Source: CAYJLC01 sp964370735 (lineage in GTDB: Bacteria > Bacillota > Clostridia > Oscillospirales > Butyricicoccaceae). From it: a DNA stretch of 64,000 nucleotides. Numbering within the stretch: the first letter of the stretch is position 1; every line of letters starts with the position of its first letter. The notes beneath the pieces are model-generated. The model had not been told where the DNA came from, searched no databases, and saw nothing but the letters and a program-made list of their open reading frames with translations. Location of the stretch: the NCBI GenBank assembly GCA_964370735.1, contig CAYJLC010000003.1, positions 1 through 64,000 on the forward strand. The letters run 5' to 3'. Shown piece after piece: positions 40,299-48,455 of the stretch. Both the position numbers and the translations under genes were made by a program.

Positions 40299-43214
40299 AT
40301 GAGATTAGGTATAGATATCGGCTCAACTACAATAAAACTAGCTCTGCTTTCTCACGAAAATGAGCTTATTTATACATCTTATGAGCGACATCATTCAAAA
40401 ATAAATGAAAAACTTCTAGAATGCCTTTTTAATGTTAGAGAACATATTTCCTTTGACAGACCTATAAAAGTGGCAATCACTGGCTCTGGTGCTATGGGAT
40501 TATCTGATGAATTAAACATAGGTTTTGTCCAAGAAGTTTTCGCGACAAAAGTTGCTACGGATTTCTTTGCTAAAGGCACAGACGTTGTAATCGAACTAGG
40601 TGGAGAAGATGCAAAAATTCTATTTTTAACATCTGGGCTAGAAGTTCGAATGAACGGCACATGTGCAGGTGGCACTGGTGCTTTTATCGACCAAATTTCA
40701 ACTCTTTTACATATAACACCGAACGAAATGAATGAACTCGCAAAAAATGCCGAAAAAATCTATCCAATTGCATCTAGATGTGGCGTATTTGCAAAATCTG
40801 ATATCCAACCACTTTTAAACCAAGGCGCTAAAAAAGAAGATTTATCTGCAAGTATTTTTGCATCTGTTGTAAATCAAACTATCATCGGACTTGCGCAAGG
40901 GCGTGATATTAAGGGGAATATACTTTATCTCGGTGGTCCCCTCACCTATTTATCGAAACTTCGTGATAGCTTTGATTCATCATTAAATTTAAAAGGGTTA
41001 TTGCCAGAAAATTCACTATATTTCGTCTCGCTAGGTTCAGCTATTAGTGCAAAAACCATTTTCTATATCGATGAATTAATCGAAAAAATCAAAAATTATT
41101 CATCTAAGTTAAATTTCGATAAAACAGAGGCATTATTTAATAGCAGAGATGAATATGATGAATTTATAAACCGTCATAGCAAAGAAAAAATCGCTGAAAA
41201 CGACGAAACAGACTATGCAGGCGAAGTTTTCATCGGTATCGACGCCGGTTCTACTACAATAAAAGGCGTTGTAATCGACGAACAAGAACGTATTTTATTT
41301 TCAGATTATCGCACAAATGGTGGCAATCCGCTTCCTTCTATAAAGTCATTTTTAGAGGAATTTTATGAAAAACACCCTCGTGCACAAGTAAAATCTTCTG
41401 CTGTAACTGGTTATGGGGAAGAAATGATAAAAAATGCATTCGGCATTGATTATGGCATCGTTGAAACGATAGCGCATTTCACTTCTGCGAAAAAATTCGA
41501 TAAAAATGTTGATTTTATCATTGATATCGGTGGGCAAGACATGAAATGCTTTAAAATTTCCGACGGAGTTATCGACGATATCTTCCTAAATGAGGCTTGT
41601 TCTTCTGGATGTGGGTCATTTTTGCAGAGTTTTGCAAGCGTTTTAGGATATGATGCTAAAGAATTTGCAAAATTAGGTCTTTTCGCCGATGCACCGGTTG
41701 ATTTAGGTTCAAGATGCACTGTTTTTATGAATTCATCTGTAAAACAAGCGCAAAAAGATGGCGCATCTATCGAAAATATCTCAGCAGGGCTTTCAATAAG
41801 CGTTGTAAAAAATGCGATTTACAAGGTTATTCGTGCAACAAGTGCATCAGATTTAGGAAAAAATATCGTCGTTCAGGGTGGTACTTTTTTAAGCGATGCT
41901 GTTTTGCGTGCGTTTGAAAAAGAAATTGGTGGAAATGTTATCCGACCGAATATCGCAGGAATTATGGGTGCTTATGGTTGCGCACTTTTTAGCAAGCAAA
42001 AATCTTCATTAAAATCGACTTTGATTTCGAAAAATGAGCTTTTAAATTTCACTCATAATGTGACTTATACTCATTGCAAGGCATGTACGAACAATTGTGA
42101 GCTTACAATCAATGATTTTGACGGAAAAAGGAAATTTATCGCTGGAAATCGCTGCGATACGCCTATAAAGTCTAAAAAAACTACTGTTTTGGACGTGAAT
42201 TTATACGAATATAAGCGAGATTTACTAAAAAAATACTTTAATATACAAATTGATAATGCTCGTGGCACAATAGGCATACCAATGGTGCTTAATATGTATG
42301 AACTTTTGCCTTTTTGGTCAAAATTCTTTGAAACTTTAGGCTTTAATGTTAAAACTTCTGGTTTTTCCGACAGCGAAACATATATTAAAGGTCAGCATTC
42401 TATTCCATCGGATACGATTTGCTACCCTGCAAAACTTGCGCATGGGCATATCGAAAGCCTAGATTCGGTCGATGCGATTTTCTACCCATGTATGAGCTAT
42501 AATCTCGACGAAGGCAAGGGTGATAACCATTTTAACTGCCCTGTTGTCGCATATTATCCAGAAACTATCGCAAATAATGTAGCTTTTGTTAAACAAACAA
42601 AATATATTTTCGACTATGTTGGTCTTCACAGGCCGAAGGACTTTGTTTCAAAAATACATAAAATTTTATTAAAATATTTTACCGACATTTCACTAAAGGA
42701 AATAAAAACGGCATCTAGCCTTGCATTTTTAGAATACGAAAATTATCTTTCGGATATCAAAAACAAGGGCGACGAGATAGTTTTAAAGGCTAGACAAGCG
42801 AATTTGCCGATTATGGTACTTTCTGGGCGACCATACCATCTAGATTCTAAGGTAAATCATGGTATTGATAAACTTATCGCTACTTATAATGTAGCTGTTA
42901 TCAGCGAGGATTCTGTCTGTCATAAAGTAGTTGAAAAAGCATCTTTATCCGTTTTAAATCAGTGGACTTACCACGCAAGGCTTTATGATGCATCGCGATA
43001 TATTTCCACTCAAAACGATATGAACTTAATTCAATTCGTGTCTTTTGGTTGTGGTGTCGACTCAATAACGACAGACGAGGTTCGTGCTATTTTAAAACGC
43101 AATAACAAAATATATACTCAATTAAAAATTGATGAAATAACAAATCTAGGGGCAACAAAAATCAGAATTAGAAGTTTACTTGAGGCATTACAGCAAAAGG
43201 AGCAAAATTCATGA
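40299..43214 (+). CDS. Acyl-CoA dehydratase activase-related protein, tandem BcrAD/BadFG ATPase + DUF2229
   Basis: 971 residues from ATG 40299, which has GGAG about 6 nt upstream; an ATG at 40287 lacks a site. Two ASKHA ATPase modules occur in tandem: GIDIGSTTIK at 4-13 with C122 (GTCAGGTGAF) and C161 (SRCGVF), and IDAGSTTIKGV at about 314-324 with EACSSGCGSF and SRCTVF. The cysteines match the [4Fe-4S] ligands of HgdC-type activators. From about 640 a DUF2229-like region has Cys-rich THCKACTNNCEL. In most relatives this is the front of a protein of about 1400 residues. Its dehydratase target is unknown. Confidence 0.88.
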   Translation: MRLGIDIGSTTIKLALLSHENELIYTSYERHHSKINEKLLECLFNVREHISFDRPIKVAITGSGAMGLSDELNIGFVQEVFATKVATDFFAKGTDVVIELGGEDAKILFLTSGLEVRMNGTCAGGTGAFIDQISTLLHITPNEMNELAKNAEKIYPIASRCGVFAKSDIQPLLNQGAKKEDLSASIFASVVNQTIIGLAQGRDIKGNILYLGGPLTYLSKLRDSFDSSLNLKGLLPENSLYFVSLGSAISAKTIFYIDELIEKIKNYSSKLNFDKTEALFNSRDEYDEFINRHSKEKIAENDETDYAGEVFIGIDAGSTTIKGVVIDEQERILFSDYRTNGGNPLPSIKSFLEEFYEKHPRAQVKSSAVTGYGEEMIKNAFGIDYGIVETIAHFTSAKKFDKNVDFIIDIGGQDMKCFKISDGVIDDIFLNEACSSGCGSFLQSFASVLGYDAKEFAKLGLFADAPVDLGSRCTVFMNSSVKQAQKDGASIENISAGLSISVVKNAIYKVIRATSASDLGKNIVVQGGTFLSDAVLRAFEKEIGGNVIRPNIAGIMGAYGCALFSKQKSSLKSTLISKNELLNFTHNVTYTHCKACTNNCELTINDFDGKRKFIAGNRCDTPIKSKKTTVLDVNLYEYKRDLLKKYFNIQIDNARGTIGIPMVLNMYELLPFWSKFFETLGFNVKTSGFSDSETYIKGQHSIPSDTICYPAKLAHGHIESLDSVDAIFYPCMSYNLDEGKGDNHFNCPVVAYYPETIANNVAFVKQTKYIFDYVGLHRPKDFVSKIHKILLKYFTDISLKEIKTASSLAFLEYENYLSDIKNKGDEIVLKARQANLPIMVLSGRPYHLDSKVNHGIDKLIATYNVAVISEDSVCHKVVEKASLSVLNQWTYHARLYDASRYISTQNDMNLIQFVSFGCGVDSITTDEVRAILKRNNKIYTQLKIDEITNLGATKIRIRSLLEALQQKEQNS

Positions 43215-44536
43215 TACAAGATATTAAAAAAATCGAATTTACTGCTGAAATGAAAGATGATTACACCATTTTAGCACCAAATATGCTACCTGTGCATTTT
43301 AAAATGATTGCAGAGGTTATGAAAAGTGACGGTTATAAGTTCGAAATTCTAACAAACGAGGGCAAAGAAGTCGTCGACGCTGGGCTTAAATATGTGCATA
43401 ACGATACTTGTTATCCTGCACTGCTTGTAATAGGCCAGATGATTTCTGCGCTTGAAAGTGGAAAATATGACGTAAATAAGGTCGCGCTGATGATTACTCA
43501 GACTGGTGGTGGATGTCGTGCATCAAATTATATCCATCTTTTAAGAAAAGCGCTCGCAAAGGCTGGTTTTCCATTTGTTCCTGTTGTGTCGTTTAGCACA
43601 AGCAAAATGGAGGAAAATTCGGGTTTTCGTGTCACAACTTCACTTCTTAGAAAATTAGTTTCCGTTGTGGCTTATGGCGATTTGCTAATGCTTCTTAAAA
43701 ATCAAGTGAAACCTTATGAAATTACGAAAGGTGAAACAGATTTGCTTGTTTTAAAATGGCAAGAAAAACTTTCTTTAAACCTTGCTAAAAACAGTGGGCT
43801 AAGCCTTTTAGGCATGAAGTCGAATTTCAAGAAAATTGTCGAAAGTTTCTCTTCCATTAAAACCGAATTTCGTGATAAAATAAAGGTAGGGATAGTTGGC
43901 GAAATTTATATTAAATATGCAAGCCTTGGAAATAATGGTCTTGAAGACTTTTTGCACTCGCAAAATTGCGAATATATGGTGCCGGGGCTTATGGGATTTT
44001 TGATGTATACCATCGAAAATAACAAACAGGATATCCAAATTTATGGTGGTAGCAAAATCAAACATAGCATCGTAAGTGTTGCGCTGGCTTATATGGAAAA
44101 AATCGAAAATTATATGATTTCTGAAATAAAATCTGTCAAAAAATTCATCGCTCCTAGCACATTTTCTCACCTAAAATCGCTTACTACTGGTATTGTCGGC
44201 TTGGGTAACAAAATGGGAGAGGGTTGGCTTTTACCTGCCGAAATGATGGAACTTTGTGAACAGGGCTATGAAAATATCGTCTGCGCGCAACCTTTTGGTT
44301 GTCTACCTAATCATATTGTCGGAAAAGGTGCTATTAGAGCTATAAAAGAGCATTATGCCTTTGCAAATATCACTGCTATCGATTATGACCCAGGTGCTGC
44401 ACGAGTTAACCAAGAAAATCGCATTAAATTAATGCTTGCTATGGCAAAACATAACGAAAGTGAATTAAAAATTGCTGATAAGAATTCAGAAATCCCACAA
44501 ACAAATAGAGTTTTAAATCCAGCAGGAGCTTATTAA
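43211..44536 (+). CDS. HgdB-like subunit, the C-terminal part of the activase-related protein
   Basis: 441 residues matching the 2-hydroxyglutaryl-CoA dehydratase-like end of long activase-related proteins. Cysteines are placed in VHNDTCYPALLVIG, QTGGGCRASN and CAQPFGCLPNH, suitable for an iron-sulfur cluster. The ATG overlaps the previous gene's TGA by 4 nt, indicating coupled synthesis of two chains that are usually one. The function of this family is not established beyond similarity to the radical dehydratase system. Confidence 0.85.
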   Translation: MIQDIKKIEFTAEMKDDYTILAPNMLPVHFKMIAEVMKSDGYKFEILTNEGKEVVDAGLKYVHNDTCYPALLVIGQMISALESGKYDVNKVALMITQTGGGCRASNYIHLLRKALAKAGFPFVPVVSFSTSKMEENSGFRVTTSLLRKLVSVVAYGDLLMLLKNQVKPYEITKGETDLLVLKWQEKLSLNLAKNSGLSLLGMKSNFKKIVESFSSIKTEFRDKIKVGIVGEIYIKYASLGNNGLEDFLHSQNCEYMVPGLMGFLMYTIENNKQDIQIYGGSKIKHSIVSVALAYMEKIENYMISEIKSVKKFIAPSTFSHLKSLTTGIVGLGNKMGEGWLLPAEMMELCEQGYENIVCAQPFGCLPNHIVGKGAIRAIKEHYAFANITAIDYDPGAARVNQENRIKLMLAMAKHNESELKIADKNSEIPQTNRVLNPAGAY

Positions 44537-44552
44537 TGCATGAGAGGTCTTT

Positions 44553-45452
44553 ATGAAACATCAAAGATTGATTTTAATATACAACCCTTTTTCTGGAAAT
44601 GGGCAGTATGTAGATGAAATAAAAGCTGCAACTTTATATTTTCGCGAGCAAAATATAGAAGTACACGTTTTTGCTACCACAAAAAAGGATGACGCGTTTG
44701 ATATTGTCACAAAATTTGGTAGTAATTATGATTTAGTGGTTTGTGCTGGTGGAGATGGCACAATAAATGAGGTGACATCGGCTGTGATGTTGCTAAAAAA
44801 TCGTCCAACAATCGGATATATTCCGACTGGTACAGTAAACGATTTCGGCTCGAGTTTAAATCTTACCAAAAATGTGATGACAGATGCAAAAACTATGCTT
44901 TCTGGCGTGGAATTTGCCTGTGATATCGGCTCATTTAACGATAAAACCTTTAATTATATAGCAGCTTTCGGTCTTTTCACCGACGTTTCGTACCAAACTC
45001 CACAACCGCTTAAAAATGCGTTAGGTCGAATTGCTTATATACTTGAAGGCGCAAAGCGTCTTATAAACATACCTTCCTATAAAATGAAAATCACAACAGA
45101 AAATACTACGATTTCTGGCGATTTTATGTATGGAATGGTGACGAATTCCACTTCTGTCGGTGGTTTTAAAGATTTTGTCGGCAAAAATGTAGAGTTAGAC
45201 GATGGACTTTTCGAAATTATGCTTGTTAAGACTCCGAAAAATCCTGCCGAAGTTTCTGCTTTATTGCAATACGTTTTAACACCGACGCAAAACCCTGATT
45301 TTGTTTATAATTTTCAGGCGAAAAAAATAGAGATTTCTGCAAGCGAAAACGTTCCTTGGACGATTGACGGTGAATTTGGCGGAGATTTTGACAAGGTAAT
45401 CATAGAAAATAATCAAAAAGCTTTAAAATTTATGGTTGACAAACGAGGTTAA
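44553..45452 (+). CDS. Diacylglycerol kinase-like lipid kinase (DagK/YegS family)
   Basis: 299 residues. The catalytic-domain motifs IYNPFSGNG (near 11-19), VCAGGDGTINEV and PTGTVNDFGSSL are complete. The C-terminal WTIDGEFGG motif is typical. Likely phosphorylates diacylglycerol or a related lipid at the membrane. It shares the strand and close spacing with the activase pair, and GAGAGGT precedes the ATG. Confidence 0.9.
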   Translation: MKHQRLILIYNPFSGNGQYVDEIKAATLYFREQNIEVHVFATTKKDDAFDIVTKFGSNYDLVVCAGGDGTINEVTSAVMLLKNRPTIGYIPTGTVNDFGSSLNLTKNVMTDAKTMLSGVEFACDIGSFNDKTFNYIAAFGLFTDVSYQTPQPLKNALGRIAYILEGAKRLINIPSYKMKITTENTTISGDFMYGMVTNSTSVGGFKDFVGKNVELDDGLFEIMLVKTPKNPAEVSALLQYVLTPTQNPDFVYNFQAKKIEISASENVPWTIDGEFGGDFDKVIIENNQKALKFMVDKRG

Positions 45453-45453
45453 A

Positions 45454-46131
45454 ATGAAATTATCGAAATACAAAAAAATTGAAAAATATATGAAAAAATG
45501 TATGTCCGACAGTGCACACGATACAGAGCATGTTTATCGTGTGCTCTATTGTGCTCTAGATATCGCAAAACACGAACAAAATGTTGATACTGATATTCTT
45601 ATAACAGCTTGTTTACTGCATGACATTGGTAGACATGAACAGTTTTTAGACAGTAGCGTGTGTCACGCTCGTGCTGGCGCAAAAAAAGCATATAAATTCC
45701 TATTAAAAAATGACTACTCTAAGGATTTTGCAAAAAAAGTTTCAAAATGCATAAAAACTCACCGTTATAGAACTGGTAAGCGTCCAGAAAGTATCGAAGC
45801 TATGATTTTATTTGATGCTGACAAAGTCGATATCGCTGGTGGAATTGGTATTGCACGAACGCTTTTATATAATGGAAAAATGGACGAGCCACTGTATAAC
45901 CTTTTAGAAAACGGCGATATTTCTAACGGCAAACTTGATAAAAAAGAGTCGTTTTTTAGAGAATATAAATTCAAATTAGAGGGAATGTATAGCAAATTTT
46001 ATACTAAACGTGGCGAAGAGCTTGCAAAAGCTCGTCAAAAGACGGCAATCTCATTTTATGAGGGACTTTTAACTGAAATGCAATCGACAAATAAAGTTGG
46101 TAGAAAAATTCTAGGCGAGCATCTTTCTTAA
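45454..46131 (+). CDS. HD-domain hydrolase
   Basis: 225 residues from ATG 45454, directly after the lipid-kinase stop with CGAGGT upstream. HD metal ligands are visible in AHDTEHVYRV (His and Asp), CLLHDIGRH and later ILFDADKVD. This layout fits uncharacterised nucleotide phosphohydrolases of the YedJ kind. Substrate unknown. Confidence 0.83.
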   Translation: MKLSKYKKIEKYMKKCMSDSAHDTEHVYRVLYCALDIAKHEQNVDTDILITACLLHDIGRHEQFLDSSVCHARAGAKKAYKFLLKNDYSKDFAKKVSKCIKTHRYRTGKRPESIEAMILFDADKVDIAGGIGIARTLLYNGKMDEPLYNLLENGDISNGKLDKKESFFREYKFKLEGMYSKFYTKRGEELAKARQKTAISFYEGLLTEMQSTNKVGRKILGEHLS

Positions 46132-46194
46132 ATAAGCTTGATTACCTACATAAAATATGATAAAATTAAGTCGATTGATAAAAGGAGATTTAAA

Positions 46195-46587
46195 ATGAAA
46201 AAACAAACTAAACTTGCAATTATCTTAGTTGCGATTTTTGCAATACTTATAGCTATTATGGCATTTATCGGCACAAATTTCTTGCCTGAAACTGTCGAAG
46301 GTCAAAAAACTATCGAGATTTTAGTGGTTACTGATGAAAACACTGAAAGTTTTGAATTTACTACAACTTATGAATATCTCGGCGAAGTCTTAATCGAAGA
46401 GGAACTAGTTCTAGGTTCAGTAGGTGAATTTGGACTATTTATCACCGAAGTAAATGGCATTAAAGCAGACGATTCTCTTCGCCAATGGTGGAGAATTTCA
46501 AAAGATGGTGTTGATACAACTACTTCAGCAGATTTAACGCCAATTGCAGACGGAGAGCAATATGAGCTTACACTCTCAACCTATTAA
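46195..46587 (+). CDS. DUF4430 protein, membrane-anchored
   Basis: 130 residues from ATG 46195 with AAAGGAG upstream. An N-terminal helix (about 6-27) anchors an extracellular DUF4430 domain (about 40-130), recognisable by VNGIKADDSLRQWWRISKDG. DUF4430 resembles the C-terminal domain of transcobalamin-like proteins. Its last 26 nt overlap the next gene, an ECF S-component, which makes a shared role in vitamin capture likely. Confidence 0.78.
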   Translation: MKKQTKLAIILVAIFAILIAIMAFIGTNFLPETVEGQKTIEILVVTDENTESFEFTTTYEYLGEVLIEEELVLGSVGEFGLFITEVNGIKADDSLRQWWRISKDGVDTTTSADLTPIADGEQYELTLSTY

Positions 46588-47092
46588 ATTTAGATTAAAA
46601 GATATAATTTTCACTGCACTTATAGCGTCTATCGTGTTTGTAACGCAAATTGTTATGGCTGCACTACCGAATATTGAAATTGTGTCTTTTCTTTTTATAA
46701 TCTATGCGATACATTTTCCACTGAAACAATCGCTAACTGCGTCTTATATTTTCTGTCTACTCGAAGGACTATTTTTCGGATTTGGCATTTGGTGGGTTAT
46801 GTATTTATATGTATGGCAAATATTAATCATCATATCTTGGTCGTTTAGAAAAATGAATTTTTCTGTTTTTTGGGCAGTAATTGCTGGTATTTTCGGACTT
46901 TTTTTCGGAGCACTATGTTCAATTCCATATATTGTAGCCGGAGGATTCTTCGCAGGTTTTGCCTGGTGGGTTAATGGTATTTTTTATGATGTGATACATG
47001 CAATCTCGAATTTTTTGATAATGCTTGCATTATATCGCCCAATGTCAAATTTTTTTAAGAAAATAATTCTAGCAGATAAAACAAATGATTGA
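46562..47092 (+). CDS. ECF transporter substrate-binding (S) component
   Basis: 176 residues, about six membrane helices. The start ATG 46562 (MSLHSQPIKFRLKDII) has GGAGAG upstream inside the DUF4430 gene. The helix-1 pattern IIFTALIASIVFVTQIV and the Trp/Tyr-rich GIWWVMYLYVWQI are typical for ECF S proteins. The energy-coupling genes ecfAAT are not in the window and would be shared. Substrate unknown; the DUF4430 partner hints at cobalamin or a related compound. Confidence 0.75.
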   Translation: MSLHSQPIKFRLKDIIFTALIASIVFVTQIVMAALPNIEIVSFLFIIYAIHFPLKQSLTASYIFCLLEGLFFGFGIWWVMYLYVWQILIIISWSFRKMNFSVFWAVIAGIFGLFFGALCSIPYIVAGGFFAGFAWWVNGIFYDVIHAISNFLIMLALYRPMSNFFKKIILADKTND

Positions 47093-47117
47093 ATTTTTTG
47101 TAAAATAATGGTATAAT
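47089..47117 (+). promoter_or_regulatory. Sigma-A promoter for the EAL gene
   Basis: TTGAAT (47089-47094) overlaps the stop of the S-component; 17-nt spacer; TATAAT (47112-47117). The ATG follows 37 nt later. Confidence 0.75.
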
Positions 47118-47153
47118 TAACTTAGTCTTTAAATACTTTTGAGAGGTGTACCA

Positions 47154-48401
47154 ATGATTTCTAACAATAATGTACAAAATGAACTTTTAGACCACAGATT
47201 TGGTCTTATGAGTTATGAGCAATATTTATCGGACTTAGAAACAAAAAAATACAAAAAAATGTCGATGGTTGAGATTATAAATGCAGATATGATGATAGCA
47301 ACCTTTGGCGAACAGCGTTATTTTGATACTTGTATATCCATTTTAGAGCAAGGAAATGTCGCTTATAAAATGCTAGGGCTTGACCATATCATAAAAGTAT
47401 ATATTCATACTTATAAAAATTTCTTAGCTGTTGCAAATGATGATATCAGTGATGAAGATTTTTTAAATTTAATGCGTGGTTTTTACGCTGAATATGAATT
47501 ATCAAACTCGAAAAAAACAGGTCTTGGTGGTATATCTCGCTTTGCTATCTCTTTCGGTGATAATTTAGTCGATACTGCTAAAAGCACCCTATATGTCCAT
47601 CGCGAAGACCAAACTAATTTTATCGTTGCAACTAATGAAAAACAAATTCTTGAAGCAGAAACCGAAAAAGATTTGAAGATTTATGAAGTTTTGGAATACG
47701 CACTGAAAAATGATAAAGTTATACCGTTTTATCAAGGTATTTATGATAATAAACAGCAAAAAATCGTGAAATATGAGGCACTTATGCGCGTTTTCGATGC
47801 AGATGGCAAAATGTATCCTCCAGGTTTATTCTTAGAAGCTGCTAAAAAACTCAAACTATATCTCCCACTTAGCAAAGTTATGATAAATAAAGCTTTAACT
47901 GATTTTGAAAATATGGACGAGCTTATTGGCATAAATATTTCACTTTATGACATTAAAAGTGTTGAATTTAAAACGTGGCTACTCGATAGATTAAGAGCAC
48001 ACAAAGACCCTACTAAAGTCACAATTGAATTTGTTGAAACAGAAAATTATAACCAAAATAATGAGCTTACAGATTTTTTAAACGAAGCCAAAGAAATCGG
48101 TTGTAAAATTGCGGTCGACGATTTCGGGGTAGGTTATGCAACTTATTCTTCTATTGTTTCATTAAAGCCTGATATCATAAAAATTGATGGCGATATTATT
48201 AAAAATCTAGGAAAAACAAACGAAAGTCAGCTAATTTTAGAGTCAATTTGCTATATGGCAAGGTTAATCGGCGCAAAAACTGTCGCTGAGTTTGTTGAAG
48301 ATGAAAATATACAAAAAATTGTTTTAGTCCATGAAATTGATTTATCTCAAGGCTATTTTTTCTCAAAGCCACAGCCTTTTGAAAGCTTAAATTTAGGCTA
48401 A
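47154..48401 (+). CDS. Cytoplasmic EAL-domain c-di-GMP phosphodiesterase with degenerate GGDEF-like N-terminus
   Basis: 415 residues from ATG 47154 (GAGAGGTG upstream). The C-terminal half (about 175-415) is an EAL domain with EALMR at about 208, GINIS, IEFVETEN, AVDDFGVGYATY, IIKIDGDI, AEFVED and SQGYFFSKP, so the metal and general-base residues appear intact. The first 170 residues have only a trace of GGDEF order (GGISRFAISFG then a TLYVHRED segment) without the motif. No membrane segment. Likely hydrolyses c-di-GMP. Confidence 0.88.
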   Translation: MISNNNVQNELLDHRFGLMSYEQYLSDLETKKYKKMSMVEIINADMMIATFGEQRYFDTCISILEQGNVAYKMLGLDHIIKVYIHTYKNFLAVANDDISDEDFLNLMRGFYAEYELSNSKKTGLGGISRFAISFGDNLVDTAKSTLYVHREDQTNFIVATNEKQILEAETEKDLKIYEVLEYALKNDKVIPFYQGIYDNKQQKIVKYEALMRVFDADGKMYPPGLFLEAAKKLKLYLPLSKVMINKALTDFENMDELIGINISLYDIKSVEFKTWLLDRLRAHKDPTKVTIEFVETENYNQNNELTDFLNEAKEIGCKIAVDDFGVGYATYSSIVSLKPDIIKIDGDIIKNLGKTNESQLILESICYMARLIGAKTVAEFVEDENIQKIVLVHEIDLSQGYFFSKPQPFESLNLG

Positions 48402-48410
48402 ATTGCATAT

Positions 48411-48440
48411 AAAAAAGAGGGTTTTAAAACCCTCTTTTTT
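48411..48440. terminator. Symmetric terminator between convergent genes
   Basis: AAAAAAGAGGGTTTT and its exact reverse complement form a 30-bp palindrome with six U on either strand. It serves the EAL gene and the SLH esterase. Confidence 0.92.
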
Positions 48441-48455
48441 GATTATCTAATGTAA

